64,000 nt of DNA, taken from positions 62,001 to 126,000 of the forward strand of contig JAIMAL010000005.1 in assembly GCA_023511995.1 (NCBI GenBank). Reading direction: 5' to 3'. Below, piece after piece: positions 17,073 through 25,179 of this stretch. The position numbers were made by a program, and so were the translations under genes. The stretch's first letter is position 1. Every line of letters starts with the position of its first letter. This DNA is from Burkholderiales bacterium. GTDB lineage: Bacteria; Pseudomonadota; Gammaproteobacteria; Burkholderiales; Thiobacteraceae. Under the pieces are notes generated by a model, which worked only from the letters and a program-made list of their open reading frames with translations, had not been told where the DNA came from and did not search any database.

Positions 17073-17534
17073 ATGAGACACTGGCGCCGCATCCTCGCCC
17101 TGTTGGAACTGTCGCCGGCGGGTCAAACCCTCGCCACCCACGCCCGCGATCTCGCCCACCTGCACGGCGCGCAACTGATGCTGGGCACGATCGTGCCCCA
17201 CCGGCCCGGCTGGGAAACCTCAGAAGCGGAGTGGCTCACCCCGCAACAGGCCAGGGCTGCCCTGGAAGCCATTTTCCTGCAGCGGCTCCGGCGTCTCGCC
17301 GCACGCATCGGCACCGGGGAGGCACAGCTTTTCGCCCGGGCGGGTGCGATGTCCGCCTGCGTGCGCGATCTCATCGCCACCTGCGAACCCGATCTGGTGC
17401 TGGTGAGTCGCGCCGCACCCTTTGGCCTTCATGTCGCTGCAGACAATGAGGCTTTCGACCTGCTGGTCGTCCATGCGCCGCCTAGGAAAACTGTGCTGGG
17501 CCGCCTAGTCCGTGCCCTGGCGCTTGCCAGCTGA
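17073..17534 (+). CDS. Universal stress protein family protein, divergent
   Basis: A 153-residue protein with UspA-like layout: RRILALLELSPAGQTLATHARDLAHLHGAQLMLGTIV at the start, a central helical region, and CEPDLVLVSRAAPFG leading to a final strand LLVVHAPP. The usual G-x2-G-x9-G-S/T nucleotide motif before the last strand is missing, so it may not bind ATP. It starts 32 bases after the second SulP gene with an AAAGG ribosome site, so it is probably in the same transcript. Usp domains are often fused to or linked with SulP-type transporters, which supports a regulatory role. Confidence 0.7.
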   Translation: MRHWRRILALLELSPAGQTLATHARDLAHLHGAQLMLGTIVPHRPGWETSEAEWLTPQQARAALEAIFLQRLRRLAARIGTGEAQLFARAGAMSACVRDLIATCEPDLVLVSRAAPFGLHVAADNEAFDLLVVHAPPRKTVLGRLVRALALAS

Positions 17535-17634
17535 GGCGTCCCTTGGCCGGCTCATCGCCGGCCTTTCCCAAACGAATGTGATGGGCCGGAAGCCCCCTGT
17601 GCCCTCCCGGAGGGTGAGGGCGACCGAAGGCGGG

Positions 17635-17665
17635 GAGGGGAACGGGCGAAAAAACGCTTCCCCTC
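17635..17665 (+). terminator. Hairpin between usp and carbonic anhydrase genes
   Basis: Eight-base perfect arms GAGGGGAA (17635-17642) and TTCCCCTC (17658-17665) enclose a loop that can form a further GCG/CGC pair around six A residues. It is followed by only a short T run (GTTTC). It lies in the 171-base gap 17535-17705 and is a likely transcription stop for the SulP-usp unit. A TAAAAT element (17675-17680) after it may be the -10 of the next gene. Confidence 0.4.
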
Positions 17666-17705
17666 GTTTCACGTTAAAATTGCACTTTTTTCCAGGGAAG
17701 CCGCC

Positions 17706-18266
17706 ATGATCCGCAAGAATCCCCGGGGCGACTGGCCCGTCGTCGCCGCCTCCGCCTTCGTCGATCCCACCGCCATTTTGTGCGGCAAGGTCATCGTCGG
17801 GGAAAACGTCTTCATCGGCCCCTATGCCGTGATCCGCGCCGATGAGGTGAACGAGGCGGGCGATATGGAACCCATCATCATCGGCGCCAATTCCAACATC
17901 CAGGACGGTGTGGTGATCCACTGTAAGGCCGGCGGGGGCGTGATCATCGGGGAAGGCACGTCGATCGCCCACCGCTCCATCGTGCACGGCCCATGCCGGG
18001 TGGGCAACAACGTCTTCATCGGCTTCAACTCGGTGCTGTTCAACTGCACCGTCGGCGATGGCTCGGTGGTCCGCCACAATTCCGTGGTGGAAGGGTGCAC
18101 CGTGCCGCCGGGTTTCTACATTCCCTCCACGGTCAATATCCATTCCGATGCCGATCTCGCCCGTATCGAGCGGGTGACGCCGGATGTGGCCGGTTTCTCC
18201 GAGTCGGTGGCGGAAGCCAACCGCGAGCTCGTCAAGGGCTACAACCGGATTCGCAACGAATTCTGA
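17706..18266 (+). CDS. Gamma-class carbonic anhydrase (CamH-like)
   Basis: A 186-residue left-handed beta-helix protein with hexapeptide repeats and a C-terminal helix. The three zinc/iron ligands of gamma carbonic anhydrases are in place: H72 in DGVVIHCK, H89 and H94 in SIAHRSIVHGP. The active-site residues R44, D46, Q66 and D67 also match archaeal Cam. The acidic proton-shuttle loop of Cam is missing, as in the CamH subgroup, and there is a six-residue insertion after D46. It would interconvert CO2 and bicarbonate in the cytoplasm. Its position between SulP genes and a membrane ion-pumping complex suggests inorganic-carbon handling, but this is inference. Confidence 0.82.
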   Translation: MIRKNPRGDWPVVAASAFVDPTAILCGKVIVGENVFIGPYAVIRADEVNEAGDMEPIIIGANSNIQDGVVIHCKAGGGVIIGEGTSIAHRSIVHGPCRVGNNVFIGFNSVLFNCTVGDGSVVRHNSVVEGCTVPPGFYIPSTVNIHSDADLARIERVTPDVAGFSESVAEANRELVKGYNRIRNEF

Positions 18267-18290
18267 ACGCAGCGCAGCGTGGCGGCCGTC

Positions 18291-18482
18291 TCAGCCGCGT
18301 CCGCTGCCCCGGATCAGCCAGTCGGGCAGCTTGCGATCGCCCGCATGCTCGATGATGTACTGACGGATGAGACGCCGCACGACCTGCGAGGGCGTGAGGT
18401 CCTGTTGCGCGCAAATCTCCTCGAAGAGTTTCTTCTTGCGCGGATCGATGAGAATGGTGAGGCGGGCGGTGCGCTGCTCCAT
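18291..18482 (-). CDS. Ribbon-helix-helix (CopG/MetJ-type) regulator
   Basis: A 63-residue protein with the short ribbon-helix-helix pattern: a basic strand RTARLTILIDPRKKKLFEEIC, then TPSQVVRRLIRQYIIEH. The DNA-contacting strand is around residues 5-12. The ATG at 18482 faces the hyf-like operon at 18591, and the 108-base gap holds a perfect palindrome overlapping the operon promoter. Autoregulation and control of the operon are therefore likely. It is convergent with the carbonic anhydrase gene (24-base gap). It is not followed by a toxin gene, so it is unlikely to be an antitoxin. Confidence 0.8.
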   Translation of the reverse strand: MEQRTARLTILIDPRKKKLFEEICAQQDLTPSQVVRRLIRQYIIEHAGDRKLPDWLIRGSGRG

Positions 18483-18509
18483 AGCGGGTTTGTTTCGGTG
18501 CCGACCGCA

Positions 18510-18552
18510 AATGTTAATACGATTAACATTGAACTTGCAAGCGGTTAACACT
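18510..18552. promoter_or_regulatory. Operator: perfect dyad plus extra half-site, likely for the RHH regulator
   Basis: Perfect 9-base arms AATGTTAAT (18510-18518) and ATTAACATT (18522-18530) are separated by ACG. A further half-site GTTAACACT begins at 18544, 22 bases (two helical turns) after the second arm. The sites are AT-rich in GC-rich surroundings and overlap the -35 and spacer of the downstream promoter. Ribbon-helix-helix proteins bind such paired sites cooperatively. Confidence 0.7.
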
Positions 18553-18557
18553 AGAAT
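18529..18557 (+). promoter_or_regulatory. Sigma-70 promoter of the hyf-like operon
   Basis: TTGAAC (18529-18534) is followed after 17 bases by TAGAAT (18552-18557), four and five of six consensus matches with ideal spacing. The expected start near 18564 leaves a leader of about 27 bases before the ATG at 18591. Both elements are partly covered by the palindromic operator. Confidence 0.65.
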
Positions 18558-18590
18558 CCACCGACTCCCAACTCTTCCGGCAAAGGTTGC

Positions 18591-20576
18591 ATGGCCTTCC
18601 TCCCTGGACCGTCGCTGCACCTGGCGTGGGCCTGTCTGCTGGCCTGGGCCGCGGTGGGGGGCCTTCATTTTCTCACCCCCGGGCGCCTCCTCTACCTCGT
18701 CTCGGCGCTGATCGCGCTCGTTTTCGCGGCAGTGGGCATCGCCGCCCTGCCGGGCCCGACCCAGGCCATGGTGTTGCCCCTGGGGCTGCCCGATCTGCCC
18801 TTCCATCTGCGCCTGGATGCCTTGTCCGCCTTTTTCGTCGTCGTGGAGGGGCTGGCCGCCTTCGGCGTGAGTCTCTATGGGGCGGGTTATTTCCGCCATC
18901 TTGAGGGGGCCGCCGCGCGCACCGCTGGCCTTTGGTACAACCTGTTCCTTGCCGGCATGGGGCTGGTGGTGCTGGCCGATGACGCCTACGTCTTCATGGT
19001 GGCCTGGGAAGTGATGGCCATCGCCTCCTATTTCCTGGTGACCACCGACCATGCGGTGGAGGAAATCCGCCGCGCGGGCTTCCTCTATCTGCTCATGGCC
19101 CACGTGGGGGCAGTCTCCCTGCTGCTCGCCTTCGGCGTGATCCAGGGCGGGCACGGTGCCTATACCTTCGAAGTCATGCGCGCGGCCACCCCCAGCCCTT
19201 TCTGGGCAACGGTGGCATTTCTGCTCGCCCTCGCCGGCTTCGGCGCTAAGGCGGGACTGGTGCCCCTGCACGTCTGGCTGCCGGAAGCGCATCCTGCAGC
19301 CCCTTCCCCGGTGTCAGCGCTAATGTCGGGCGTGATGCTGAAAACCGCGATCTATGGTCTTCTGCGGATCACCCTGGATCTTCTGCCGGCGCAGCCGGCC
19401 TGGTGGGGTACGCTGCTCATGGTGGTCGGCCTCGTCTCCGCCCTCTATGGTGTGATCTTTGCCGCGGTGCAATCCGACATCAAACGCCTGCTGGCGTGGT
19501 CCTCCATCGAGAACATCGGCATCATCGTCACCGGCATCGGACTTGCCCTCATATTCCGCGCCGAAGGCAAGGCGGCGCTCGCCGCCCTGGCAATGACGGC
19601 CGCCCTCTACCACGTCCTCAACCACGCCCTCATGAAGGGGCTGCTGTTCATCGGCACCGGCTCGGTCCTGCATGCCGCTGGCACACGGCTCATGGGTGGC
19701 CTTGGCGGCCTCATCCGCAGCATGCCGTGGACGGCAAGTCTCACGCTGGTCGGCGTGCTGGCCATTGCTGGCCTGCCACCCATGAACGGTTTCGTCTCCG
19801 AGTGGCTGCTGTTGCAGGCCTTTCTCTTCACCCCGGGGCTCACTGAGCCCTACCTCAACATGATCATTCCCGTGGCCGCCGCCGCCGTGGCACTCGCTGC
19901 GGCGCTCGCCGCCTACGTCATGGTGAAGTTCTATGGCGTGACCTTCCTCGGCCAGCCGCGCAGTGAGGAGCTGGCGCAGGCCCACGAGGCGGCGGGATTC
20001 GAGCGGCTGGGCATGGTCTGGCTCGCCGCCGCCTGCGTCACGCTGGGGCTCGTGCCCCCCATTGCCCTCGATTGGATCAAACCTGCCGCCAGCATGCTAT
20101 TGGGGGCGGCACTGCCCGTGCCCACCAGTGTCTTTCTCGCCCCCATCGATGCCGACCGCGCAAGCTATGCGCCGGCGGTCTTCTTCGCCGTGATTTTGGT
20201 CGTGTTCCTGCTCACCGTGGTGTGGGTGCGACTCGTCTACCACGGCCGGGTGCGGCGCGCGCCGGCCTGGGACTGCGGTTATCCGGAACAGGACGCACGC
20301 ATGCAGGATACGGCGGAGGGTTTCGGCCAGCCCATCCGCCAGATCTTCGAGCCATTCATGGGGGTCGAACGGGAAGTGCCGGATCCCTTCGACCGCCGGC
20401 CGCGTTATCGCGGGGCGACCCGGGATCGCCTCTGGTCCCTGCTCTATGCGCCCCTGGCGCGCGCGGTGGGCGGGCTCGCCGACACGGCCGCCCGGCTGCA
20501 GCATGGCCGCATCCAGTGGTATCTGTTCTACAGCTTCGCCACCCTCACCTTCCTCCTTTTCTTCGTGAGTGGCTGA
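18591..20576 (+). CDS. hyfB: HyfB-like proton-translocating membrane subunit
   Basis: A 661-residue polytopic protein of the complex I ND5/antiporter family, closest in layout to HyfB/HycC of group 4 hydrogenases. It shows the Proton_antipo_M signatures AWEVMAIASYFLV, GFGAKAGLVPLHVWLPEAHPAAPSPVSALMSG and DIKRLLAWSSIENIG, including the lysine and glutamate residues of the proton path. The C-terminal part carries the WDCGY segment typical of HyfB/HycC. First gene of the operon 18591-25727. It should contribute a proton or sodium pump. Confidence 0.9.
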   Translation: MAFLPGPSLHLAWACLLAWAAVGGLHFLTPGRLLYLVSALIALVFAAVGIAALPGPTQAMVLPLGLPDLPFHLRLDALSAFFVVVEGLAAFGVSLYGAGYFRHLEGAAARTAGLWYNLFLAGMGLVVLADDAYVFMVAWEVMAIASYFLVTTDHAVEEIRRAGFLYLLMAHVGAVSLLLAFGVIQGGHGAYTFEVMRAATPSPFWATVAFLLALAGFGAKAGLVPLHVWLPEAHPAAPSPVSALMSGVMLKTAIYGLLRITLDLLPAQPAWWGTLLMVVGLVSALYGVIFAAVQSDIKRLLAWSSIENIGIIVTGIGLALIFRAEGKAALAALAMTAALYHVLNHALMKGLLFIGTGSVLHAAGTRLMGGLGGLIRSMPWTASLTLVGVLAIAGLPPMNGFVSEWLLLQAFLFTPGLTEPYLNMIIPVAAAAVALAAALAAYVMVKFYGVTFLGQPRSEELAQAHEAAGFERLGMVWLAAACVTLGLVPPIALDWIKPAASMLLGAALPVPTSVFLAPIDADRASYAPAVFFAVILVVFLLTVVWVRLVYHGRVRRAPAWDCGYPEQDARMQDTAEGFGQPIRQIFEPFMGVEREVPDPFDRRPRYRGATRDRLWSLLYAPLARAVGGLADTAARLQHGRIQWYLFYSFATLTFLLFFVSG

Positions 20577-20577
20577 A

Positions 20578-21525
20578 ATGGAAAGCGGAATCGCCCTGCA
20601 ACTGGGCCAAACCCTGCTTGCTGTCCTCGCCGCACCTCTGCTTTTGGGCTGGGTCAATGCCTGCCGCGCCTGGCTTGCCAACCGGCGCGCGCCTTCTCTG
20701 CTTTTGCCCTATCGCAATCTGCGGCGGCTGTTCCACAAGGACGTGGTACTCGCACCCCACGCCTCCGCCCTCTTCCGCGTCGCCCCCTATGTCATCTTCG
20801 CCGCCATGGTGCTGGCGGCCGGCATCGTGCCCACCCTCATCAACGATCTGCCCTTCTCCCCCGCTGCCGATGCCATCGCCCTGGTCGGGCTTTTCGCCGT
20901 GGCGCGTGTGTTCCAGGCCCTGGCGGCGATGGACGTGGGCACCTCCTTCGGCACCCTGGGTGCACGCCGCGAGATGCTGGTGGCTTTCCTGGCGGAGCCT
21001 GCTTTGCTCATGGTCTTCTTCACCGCCAGCCTGATCGCCAAGTCCACCGCCCTGCCCACCATCGTCGAGGTGTTCGCGCATCAGCAATTCGCCATCTATC
21101 CTAGCCTGGCCTTTGCCGCCGTCGCCTTCTGGATGGTGTCCACGGCGGAAAACGCGCGCATCCCGGTGGACAACCCCACCACCCACCTGGAACTGACCAT
21201 GATCCACGAGGCGATGATCCTGGAGTATTCCGGGCGTCATCTCGCCCTCATCGAGTGGGCGGTGGCGCTGAAACTGTTCACCTATTCCACCCTGGGCATC
21301 GCGCTGTTTCTGCCCTGGGGCATTGCCCCCGTGGGCGACTGGATGGGGCTCCCCCTCGCCCTAGTCGCCCTCACACTGAAGCTTTTGGCAGGCGGCTTCG
21401 CCCTGGCTCTCCTGGAAACCCTCAATGCCAAGCTGCGCCTGTTCCGCGTTCCGGAATTTCTCGGCACCGCCTTTCTCCTCGCCGTGCTGGGCATGCTGGT
21501 GCATTTCCTCCTGGAGCACCCATGA
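20578..21525 (+). CDS. hyfC: HyfC-like membrane anchor subunit (NuoH family)
   Basis: A 315-residue membrane protein of the NuoH/HyfC/HycD family that docks the soluble arm to the membrane. Characteristic text includes LGWVNACRAWLANRRAPSLLLPYRNLRRLFHKD at the N-terminus and the acidic loop AENARIPVDNPTTHLELTMIHEAMILEYSGR, which forms the quinone-chamber region in complex I. About eight helices are predicted. The ATG at 20578 comes just after the hyfB stop; an in-frame GTG nine bases earlier is an alternative. The stop overlaps the next gene by four bases. Confidence 0.92.
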   Translation: MESGIALQLGQTLLAVLAAPLLLGWVNACRAWLANRRAPSLLLPYRNLRRLFHKDVVLAPHASALFRVAPYVIFAAMVLAAGIVPTLINDLPFSPAADAIALVGLFAVARVFQALAAMDVGTSFGTLGARREMLVAFLAEPALLMVFFTASLIAKSTALPTIVEVFAHQQFAIYPSLAFAAVAFWMVSTAENARIPVDNPTTHLELTMIHEAMILEYSGRHLALIEWAVALKLFTYSTLGIALFLPWGIAPVGDWMGLPLALVALTLKLLAGGFALALLETLNAKLRLFRVPEFLGTAFLLAVLGMLVHFLLEHP

Positions 21526-22184
21526 ACCTGCCGCTTCCCCTCCAATTCGTCAATCTGCTGGCCGCTGCGCTGCTCCTCATCGCCTTTGCCCTGCTGTCGC
21601 AGCGGCGCATCGTCGGCCTCATCACCCTTTTTGCCTGGCAGGGCTTGGCACTCACGCTGTCCACCACCCTGGTGGCGCTCTACACGCGACAACCCCACCT
21701 GCTCGCTTCCGCCGCCCTCACGCTGCTGCTCAAGGTGATCGTGCTGCCCTGGATTTTCTTCCGCCTGGTACGGCGGCTGGACATGGAACGCGACGTGGAG
21801 CCGGTGATCAACATTCCCACCACCATGCTGATCGGCATCGTGCTGGTGATTTTCGCCTTCAACCTGGCCCAGCCCATTTCCGCCCTTGCTGGCACCGTCA
21901 CGCGCTCGACGCTGGGGATCGCCATGGCGGTGGTTTTGATCTCCTTCCTGACCATGATCACGCGGCGCCAGGCCATCGCCCAGGTGATCGGCTTTCTCGC
22001 CATGGAGAACGGTCTCTTCTTCGCCGCCACCAGTGCCACCTATGGCGTGCCGCTGGTGGTGGAGCTGGGCATCGCGCTGGATGTGCTGGTGGGGGTGTTC
22101 GTCCTCGTGATCTTCTTCTTCCAGATCCGGGAGACCTTCGAATCCCTCGATCTGAGACACCTGGAGCGCCTGAAGGAACGCTGA
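21522..22184 (+). CDS. hyfE: HyfE-like membrane subunit (NuoK-related)
   Basis: A 220-residue hydrophobic protein of the HyfE family, whose C-terminal half resembles NuoK/MnhC. It has about six or seven helices. The conserved glutamate is in QVIGFLAMENGLFF, and VVELGIALDVLVGVFVLVIFFFQI follows. Coupled to hyfC by an ATGA overlap. In this operon there is no hyfD gene, so HyfE is followed directly by HyfF. Confidence 0.9.
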   Translation: MNLPLPLQFVNLLAAALLLIAFALLSQRRIVGLITLFAWQGLALTLSTTLVALYTRQPHLLASAALTLLLKVIVLPWIFFRLVRRLDMERDVEPVINIPTTMLIGIVLVIFAFNLAQPISALAGTVTRSTLGIAMAVVLISFLTMITRRQAIAQVIGFLAMENGLFFAATSATYGVPLVVELGIALDVLVGVFVLVIFFFQIRETFESLDLRHLERLKER

Positions 22185-22185
22185 G

Positions 22186-23637
22186 ATGACGCTGGCCCTC
22201 GTCCTGCTGCTGCCCCTCTTCGGTGGTCTGGTGCTCGCCGTGGTGGGACATCGCCGTATCGCACCGGCGATCAATGTCCTGTTCACTCTGGCCACCTTCC
22301 TCGCCGCCTTGGCCCTGAGCTATTCAGTGGCATTGGAGGGGCCATTCACCACTGCCCGCGACTGGTTCTTCATCGATCCCTTCAATGTGTTTCTGGTGGC
22401 GCTCACCGCCTTCGTCGGCTTCACCACCGCCGTCTTCTCCCGCCCCTACATGCGCATCGAGGAGGCCCATGGCCGCGTCACGGCGGCGCGCCTGCGCATG
22501 TACCACGCGAGCTACCAGATCTTCCTCGGCATGATGCTGGTCGCCCTCACCACCAACAATATGGGCATCCTGTGGGTGGCCATGGAGGGCGCCACCCTGG
22601 CCACCGTGCTGTTGGTCTCCCTCTACCGCACGCCGGCCTCGCTGGAGGCGGCGTGGAAGTATTTCATCCTCTGTGGTGTCGGCATCGCCCAGGCGTTGTT
22701 CGGCACCATCCTGCTTTATTTCGCGGCCGAGCGTGTGCTGGGGGAAGGGGGCACCGCCCTTTTGTGGACGCATCTGGACGGCGTGAAGACGCAGCTGGAA
22801 CCGGTGGTGCTGCAGCTCGCCTTCATCTTCCTGCTGGTGGGCTATGGCACCAAGGTGGGGCTGGTGCCGCTGCACAGTTGGCTGCCGGATGCCCATGCGG
22901 AGGGGCCCACGCCGGTGTCGGCGGTGCTCTCCGGGCTGCTGCTCAATGTGGCGCTGTATGCCATCGTCCGCTGCAAGGTGCTGGTGGATGGGGCGCTAAA
23001 CACCCATCTGGCGGGCAACCTGATGATGGGGTTCGGTGTGGCAAGCGTGGTGCTCGCCGCTTTCCTCCTGCGGCGTCAGACCGACGTGAAGCGGATGTTC
23101 GCCTATTCCTCCATCGAACACATGGGGCTCATCACCTTCGCCTTTGGCATGGGCGGCGTGACAGCAAGCTTCGCCGGGCTTTTGCATATGACCATGCATT
23201 CGCTCACCAAATCGGCGATCTTCTATGCCGTGGGGCACGCCACGCAGAAGGCGGGGACCCAGGTGATGGCCGACATCGGCGGCCTGATCCGTTCCAACCC
23301 CACCATCGGCTGGGGGCTGCTTTTGGGCACCGTGGCCATTCTTGGTGTCCCGCCCTTCGGCGTGTTCGCCAGCGAGTTCCTCATCATCACCACCGCCATG
23401 CACGATCACCCCTGGGCCACGCCTTTCCTTATCACCGCGCTCGGCGTGGCCTTCGCCGCCATCTTCGGCCGGGTGCAGCCCATGGTCTTCGGCGAGGCAC
23501 GGCTGCCCCGTCTGCCGCATCAGCCGGCACTTTTGCCCGTGTTCCTGCATCTTGCCCTGGTGCTCGTGCTGGGCCTGTTCATCCCCGGCTTCCTCGCCGA
23601 TTGGTATCGTCAGGCGGCGCGCCTGCTGGGAGGCTGA
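22186..23637 (+). CDS. hyfF: HyfF-like proton-translocating membrane subunit
   Basis: A 483-residue antiporter-like subunit of the ND4/ND2/ND5 family. It has the motifs NNMGILWVAMEGATLATVLLVS, GYGTKVGLVPLHSWLPDAHAEGPTPVSAVLSG and DVKRMFAYSSIEHMGLITFA. The ion-path lysines in GTKVGL and DVKRM and the glutamate in AMEGA are retained, so pumping should be possible. With HyfB this gives the complex two antiporter-like modules. It starts 1 base after the hyfE stop. Confidence 0.92.
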   Translation: MTLALVLLLPLFGGLVLAVVGHRRIAPAINVLFTLATFLAALALSYSVALEGPFTTARDWFFIDPFNVFLVALTAFVGFTTAVFSRPYMRIEEAHGRVTAARLRMYHASYQIFLGMMLVALTTNNMGILWVAMEGATLATVLLVSLYRTPASLEAAWKYFILCGVGIAQALFGTILLYFAAERVLGEGGTALLWTHLDGVKTQLEPVVLQLAFIFLLVGYGTKVGLVPLHSWLPDAHAEGPTPVSAVLSGLLLNVALYAIVRCKVLVDGALNTHLAGNLMMGFGVASVVLAAFLLRRQTDVKRMFAYSSIEHMGLITFAFGMGGVTASFAGLLHMTMHSLTKSAIFYAVGHATQKAGTQVMADIGGLIRSNPTIGWGLLLGTVAILGVPPFGVFASEFLIITTAMHDHPWATPFLITALGVAFAAIFGRVQPMVFGEARLPRLPHQPALLPVFLHLALVLVLGLFIPGFLADWYRQAARLLGG

Positions 23638-23640
23638 ACC

Positions 23641-25179
23641 ATGCCACGCCACATCGACCTCATCTCCCTGCCGCAACACGGTGGCGGCCCCATCTGGCAG
23701 TTTTCCCTGGGCCGGGAGCGGTTGACCGCCTTTGCCCGCGGCATCCAGGAGGAAGGCGGACAGCTCCTCGCCCTGTGGGGCAGTGACGACCGGCACCTGG
23801 GCTCAGGCTTCACCCTGCATACGGCCTATCTTTCCTCCTTGGGCCTTATCTGGGCGAAAACCCGGCTCGATGGGGAAAAGCCGCTGTACCCGGACATCGC
23901 GCACATCTTCCCGCAGGCGGACCGCATGCAGCGGGCAACCTTCGACCTGCTGGGTCTCGTGGCTGACGGCGCGCAAGACACCCGCAAATGGCTGCGCCAT
24001 GCCGCCTGGGGCGAAGGCGAATTCCCCCTGCGCAAGGATTTCACCACCGCGCATCCCGAGGCCATCGATGCCTATCCCTTCATCCGGGTGGAAGGGCAGG
24101 GGGTGCACGAAATCCCCGTGGGGCCCATCCACGCCGGGGTGATCGAACCCGGACATTTTCGCTTCTCTGTGATCGGCGACCGGGTGCTGCGCCTGGAAGA
24201 GCGCCTGGGCTACACCCACAAGGGCGTGGAAAAGCGGTTCGAGGGGATGGATCCGGCAGCGGGCGCGCGGCTGGCGGGGCGGGTGTCCGGCGACAGTCAC
24301 AGCGCCTTCACCTGGGCCTTTTGTCTTGCGGTGGAAAGCGCCCTGCAAACCCCGGCGCCGCCCCGCGCCCAGTGGTTGCGCGCCCTTTTCCTGGAAATCG
24401 AGCGACTCGTCAATCATCTGGGGGATTTGGGTTACCTGGGCAATGATGTGGCACTGGGCTTCGGTTTCAATCAGTTCTGGCGCGTCAAGGAAATCTGGCT
24501 GCGCGCCTGCAAGGAGTGGTTCAGTCACCGCTATCTTTTCGATTGCATCGTGCCCGGTGGCGTGGCGCGCGATCTCGCGCCCGCCGCGGCCAAGGAATTG
24601 GTTCGGCTGGGCGCGGAAACGCGGCATGAAGTAACGGAACTCATGGAGGTGTACGAAGAGCACGCCGGCGTGCAGGATCGCTTCACCGGCACCGGCACCG
24701 TCGCCCCTGCCCTTGCCGCCCGCATGGGGCTGACCGGTCTGGCGGGAAGGGCAAGCAGCCAGGCGTGGGACGCACGGGTGCAGTTCCCCCATCCCCCCTA
24801 CGACCAGCTCGAGGTGCAGATGGTGGTGGAACGCGCCGGCGACGTGGCGGCACGTGTGCGGGTGCGCGCCGGCGAGGTGTTGGAGTCCCTGCGCCTCTTG
24901 GAGGCCATCGTGGAGAATCTGCCGGAAGGGCCACTGGCGCAGCCGCTGCCGCAACCGGGTTCGGTGTGCGAAGGTCTGGGCTGGATCGAGGGCTGGCGCG
25001 GACCGGTCATCGTTTATGCCCGCCTCGCGGAGGATGGGCGCCTCGACCGCGTGCATCCCCACGATCCCTCGTGGCAGAACTGGCCGCTTCTGGAACTTAG
25101 CATCCTGGGCAACATCGTTCCGGATTTCCCCCTCATCAACAAATCCTTCAACCTCTCGTACAGCGGAGCGGATCTCTGA
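23641..25179 (+). CDS. hyfG: HyfG-like large subunit (NuoC-NuoD fusion) lacking NiFe cysteines
   Basis: A 512-residue protein with a NuoC-like N-terminal domain (about 1-135, ending GEFPLRKDF) fused to a NuoD/hydrogenase large-subunit domain (EIPVGPIHAGVIEPGHFRF, LGYTHKGVEKRF). In true group 4 hydrogenases two CxxC pairs bind NiFe. Here the first is R214-V-S-G-D-S-H, with serines S216 and S219 at the cysteine positions, and the C-terminus is SFNLSYSGADL without any cysteine. The protein therefore cannot hold a NiFe centre and is not a hydrogenase. This fits the Ehr type of complex. Substrate unknown; possibly a quinone-like or soluble redox partner. Confidence 0.88.
   Translation: MPRHIDLISLPQHGGGPIWQFSLGRERLTAFARGIQEEGGQLLALWGSDDRHLGSGFTLHTAYLSSLGLIWAKTRLDGEKPLYPDIAHIFPQADRMQRATFDLLGLVADGAQDTRKWLRHAAWGEGEFPLRKDFTTAHPEAIDAYPFIRVEGQGVHEIPVGPIHAGVIEPGHFRFSVIGDRVLRLEERLGYTHKGVEKRFEGMDPAAGARLAGRVSGDSHSAFTWAFCLAVESALQTPAPPRAQWLRALFLEIERLVNHLGDLGYLGNDVALGFGFNQFWRVKEIWLRACKEWFSHRYLFDCIVPGGVARDLAPAAAKELVRLGAETRHEVTELMEVYEEHAGVQDRFTGTGTVAPALAARMGLTGLAGRASSQAWDARVQFPHPPYDQLEVQMVVERAGDVAARVRVRAGEVLESLRLLEAIVENLPEGPLAQPLPQPGSVCEGLGWIEGWRGPVIVYARLAEDGRLDRVHPHDPSWQNWPLLELSILGNIVPDFPLINKSFNLSYSGADL

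Noticed and set aside
18291-18482. Antitoxin of a toxin-antitoxin pair
   Set aside because: The ribbon-helix-helix protein is alone; no small toxin-like gene is next to it, and its palindrome fits control of the divergent operon.
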